Source: an uncultured Clostridia bacterium (lineage in GTDB: Bacteria > Bacillota > Clostridia > Christensenellales > Aristaeellaceae). From it: a DNA stretch of 33,657 bases. The notes under the pieces are model-generated. The model made no database searches and was not told where the DNA came from. It saw nothing but the letters and a program-made list of their open reading frames with translations. Position numbers and translations under genes: made by a program. The stretch lies in the NCBI GenBank assembly GCA_947167215.1, contig CAMVHE010000030.1:1-33657 (forward strand), given 5' to 3'. Every line of letters starts with the position of its first letter. Position 1 is the stretch's first letter. Of this stretch, positions 31,711 to 33,657 are shown one piece after another.

Positions 31711-32712
31711 TTAATACAGACTTCCGGAATTGACTACCGGCTGTGCGTCATGATTGCCGCAGAGAACCACCAGAAGGTTGGAAACCATCGCAGCCTTCCG
31801 CTCCTCATCCAGCTCCACCACCTGCTTCTCGCCGAGACGCTCCAATGCCATTTCCACCATACCGACAGCGCCGTCCACGATGAGCTTTCTGGCATCGACC
31901 ACGGCGGATGCCTGCTGACGCTGCAGCATGACCGCTGCAATTTCGGGCGCATAGGCCAGATAGGTAATGCGTACATCCAGGATCTCCAGACCTGCTTCTC
32001 TTACCTTCTCCTGGATTTCCTCCCGGATGCGGCCGACGACAATCTCGCTGGAACCGCGCAGGGAACCGTCATCCGCCTGTCCGTCTCCGGTAGTGTCCAC
32101 ATTGGGGGAGACATCATAAGGATAAACCTTCACAACATTGCGCACTGCACTGTCGCACTGGAGGGAAAGATATTCCTTGAAATTATCCACACTGAATACC
32201 GCTTTTGCCGTATCCTGCACCCTCCACATGACCGCGATTCCAATCTCCACCGGATTTCCCAGCACGTCATTGACTTTCTGAATGCCGTTGCTGAGGGTCA
32301 TGACTTTCAGGGAGATTCTCTTATTGACCAGCCCCGTGCCGTTTTTCATTGCCTGGGCAAGTTCGCTGCCGGCATGATTTTCCACATCGCGGCTCTGTCC
32401 GAGTCTGGTCTTGGCCGCAGGGTTCACGGATACGCAGAAAGGATTTACGGCAAAGAAGCCGGGTCCTTTCAGGGTTCCTTCATAGTTGCCGAACAGGGTG
32501 AGAACCAGCGCCTCCTGGGGCTGCAGAATCCGGAGTCCCAGCAGCGGAATCCAGGCAATGCAGGAAAACAGGATCAGCAGAAGGACCACTCCCCCCAGCT
32601 CGTATACGGAAAAGGCTAAGATTCCGATAATCAGCAGGATGTACAGCAGGATCTCGCCTACCAGGAGCAGCAGTCCGCTTTTCGGATTGTTCGAAATGAC
32701 TTTTTCCTTCAT
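31711..32712 (-). CDS. SPFH/band 7 (stomatin-like) membrane protein
   Basis: The 333-residue protein has two hydrophobic segments near the N-terminus (about residues 14-36 and 38-58), then an SPFH domain (LQPQEALVLTLFGNYEGTLKGPGFFAVNPF, the IGIAVMWRVQDTAKAVFSV core) and a long charged, helical, coiled-coil-like part (about 190-290) with EEIQEKVREAGLEILDVRITYLAYAPEI. SPFH proteins form large rings in the membrane and regulate proteases or membrane domains. The ATG at 32712 follows GAGAGAGG; a GTG at 32721 is possible. First gene of an operon with a ribbon-helix-helix regulator and YhfC. A linker rich in Asp and Gly (DTTGDGQADDGSLRG, about residues 206-220) interrupts the domain, a calcium-loop-like sequence of unknown meaning. 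Confidence 0.92.
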   Translation of the reverse strand: MKEKVISNNPKSGLLLLVGEILLYILLIIGILAFSVYELGGVVLLLILFSCIAWIPLLGLRILQPQEALVLTLFGNYEGTLKGPGFFAVNPFCVSVNPAAKTRLGQSRDVENHAGSELAQAMKNGTGLVNKRISLKVMTLSNGIQKVNDVLGNPVEIGIAVMWRVQDTAKAVFSVDNFKEYLSLQCDSAVRNVVKVYPYDVSPNVDTTGDGQADDGSLRGSSEIVVGRIREEIQEKVREAGLEILDVRITYLAYAPEIAAVMLQRQQASAVVDARKLIVDGAVGMVEMALERLGEKQVVELDEERKAAMVSNLLVVLCGNHDAQPVVNSGSLY

Positions 32713-32742
32713 GGATAACACCTCTCTCGTTTTGATGGCATT

Positions 32743-32771
32743 ATGATATCAAATTGATATCATTCTGTCAA
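32743..32771 (-). promoter_or_regulatory. Promoter of the SPFH operon
   Basis: On the minus strand a perfect TTGACA (32766-32771), 17 bases and TATCAT (32743-32748, one base from consensus). The spacer is filled by the operator palindromes. Confidence 0.88.
32744..32762. promoter_or_regulatory. Tandem palindromic operator within the SPFH promoter
   Basis: Two copies of the self-complementary TGATATCA (32744-32751 and 32755-32762) lie 11 bases apart, and together form a perfect 19-bp palindrome centred on 32753. The site fills the spacer and overlaps the -10, so a bound protein would block RNA polymerase. The Arc-like protein of the operon is the best candidate. Confidence 0.75.
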
Positions 32772-32805
32772 CAGGTATTTTTTTCTTTTCGCAACAGTGC
32801 AAACA

Positions 32806-32814
32806 TGTTATAAT
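32806..32814 (+). promoter_or_regulatory. Extended -10 promoter of the metallo-hydrolase gene
   Basis: TGTTATAAT gives a perfect extended -10 (TATAAT at 32809-32814). No good -35 is visible at the expected place. The coding start lies about 78 bases downstream, after AAGGAGG. Confidence 0.65.
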
Positions 32815-32891
32815 GAAACAACTTGTTATCCGATGTTCTTAGCAAGAACGTAATCCACACTATTTATGTGTTTCATCAAGGAGGTTTCATC

Positions 32892-33657
32892 ATGAGTTTT
32901 CGCTGCACTCCCGCTCCCAAGGACCCTGTACGCACGCTCGCATACGAGCCGTGGAAAATGGCTGTCCATGCTTTTCAGGTTTCTCCCCGTACCTGGTATG
33001 TTTCCGGCCAGTCCTGGGTTGGCGCCTATCTGATTGATACCGGAGATGGCTGTATCCTGCTTGACACGGCGATCCCGGAAAGCCTGTATCTTCTGGTCCA
33101 GGGCATTTATGAGTCCGGTCATACCCCGGAAGACATTAAAATGATCCTTCTTTCCCATGCCCATTTTGACCACATCGGCGGTGCTGCAGCCATGCAGAAA
33201 CTGACCGGTGCTGCCACCTATCTCTCCCGGGAAGATGCACTGTTCCTTGAGAAATGTCCGGAAGAGACCATCTCCCTGGATAAGGATTCCCATGTGCAGA
33301 TTCCTGTCATTGACCGCTATTATGATGACAATACTCCCATCTGTCTGGGAGATATTTCTGTCCGCACCCTGCTGACGCCCGGTCATACCATTGGATGCAC
33401 CAGCTTCTTCTGGCAGGAGACCAATCCGGAAACCGGTGCCGTTTACACCGTCGCCATGCATGGCGGCGTGGGTGCCAACACCATGAATGACAAATACTAT
33501 TCCACCTCGCATTATCTGACGCCAGACCTGCGGGACCGCTTTTTCGAAGATGCCCCGAAAGTAGCATCCATCCCCGTGGACATCGCCCTTCCCAGCCATC
33601 CCAATCAGATTGAGATTCTCGATAAAGCCGGTCAGTACACCCATGCCAGCCAGCCTT
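32892..33657 (+). CDS. MBL-fold metallo-hydrolase, class B3-like, cut by the window end
   Basis: The reading frame is open from the ATG at 32892 (AAGGAGG upstream) to the window edge, giving 255 codons without a stop, so the gene is partial at its 3' end. It shows the metallo-beta-lactamase fold: SGQSWVGAYLIDTGDGCILLDTAIPES, the zinc motif HAHFDHIGG, PGHTIGCTSF with the third His, and a late PSHPNQ. This set resembles class B3 lactamases and their relatives, but no signal peptide is seen, so it is probably a cytoplasmic hydrolase of unknown substrate rather than a resistance enzyme. It is divergent from the SPFH operon and has its own promoter. Confidence 0.88.
   Translation, partial: MSFRCTPAPKDPVRTLAYEPWKMAVHAFQVSPRTWYVSGQSWVGAYLIDTGDGCILLDTAIPESLYLLVQGIYESGHTPEDIKMILLSHAHFDHIGGAAAMQKLTGAATYLSREDALFLEKCPEETISLDKDSHVQIPVIDRYYDDNTPICLGDISVRTLLTPGHTIGCTSFFWQETNPETGAVYTVAMHGGVGANTMNDKYYSTSHYLTPDLRDRFFEDAPKVASIPVDIALPSHPNQIEILDKAGQYTHASQP

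Overview
The window looks like the chromosome of an anaerobic, probably gut-associated Clostridia-type Firmicute. The support is strong AAGGAGG-type ribosome binding sites before most genes, sigma-A promoters of the TTGACA-17-TATAAT type, an oxygen-sensitive class III ribonucleotide reductase (NrdDG), and clostridial families such as DegV, YhfC, an LplB/LplC-type sugar importer and an Arc-like/SPFH gene pair. I cannot name the genus. No rRNA, tRNA, CRISPR array, insertion sequence or phage gene was seen.

Left part (1-8242, minus strand): one long operon for a carbohydrate ABC importer. In transcription order it holds a six-helix membrane protein, two LplB/LplC-type permeases, an unusually long secreted binding protein, two four-helix membrane proteins, a UgpC/MsmX-type ATPase and two more four-helix membrane proteins. 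The five extra membrane proteins are unrecognised and are the best candidate for an undescribed transport or sensing accessory system. Two strong hairpins inside the operon divide it into expression segments.

Middle-left (8379-11602): an MscS channel with an HD hydrolase (minus), a divergent degV gene with a textbook promoter and terminator, and a degenerate cyclophilin (minus). Middle (11857-17677, plus): a complete oppBCDFA oligopeptide import operon with its own promoter and terminator. Next (18098-21572, plus): nrdD, nrdG and a VanX-like dipeptidase, headed by a sigma-A promoter with a good NrdR box.

Right part: a tetR gene divergent from a 582-residue barrel-like protein, with overlapping promoters and a palindrome on both -10 elements; a secreted, probably covalently flavinylated reductase behind a 23-bp perfect inverted repeat placed as an operator; a glycan-assembly cluster of three family 2 glycosyltransferases, a NeuD-like protein and a YdcF-like protein; and a minus-strand operon SPFH - ribbon-helix-helix - YhfC, whose promoter carries two tandem 8-bp palindromes 11 bp apart. 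The window ends inside a class B3-like metallo-hydrolase gene.

All three exported proteins (both binding proteins and the reductase) have cleavable Sec signals but no lipobox cysteine, which is unexpected for binding proteins of a single-membrane Gram-positive cell. Membrane helices, domain limits and promoters were judged by eye; no database search or structure prediction was run.
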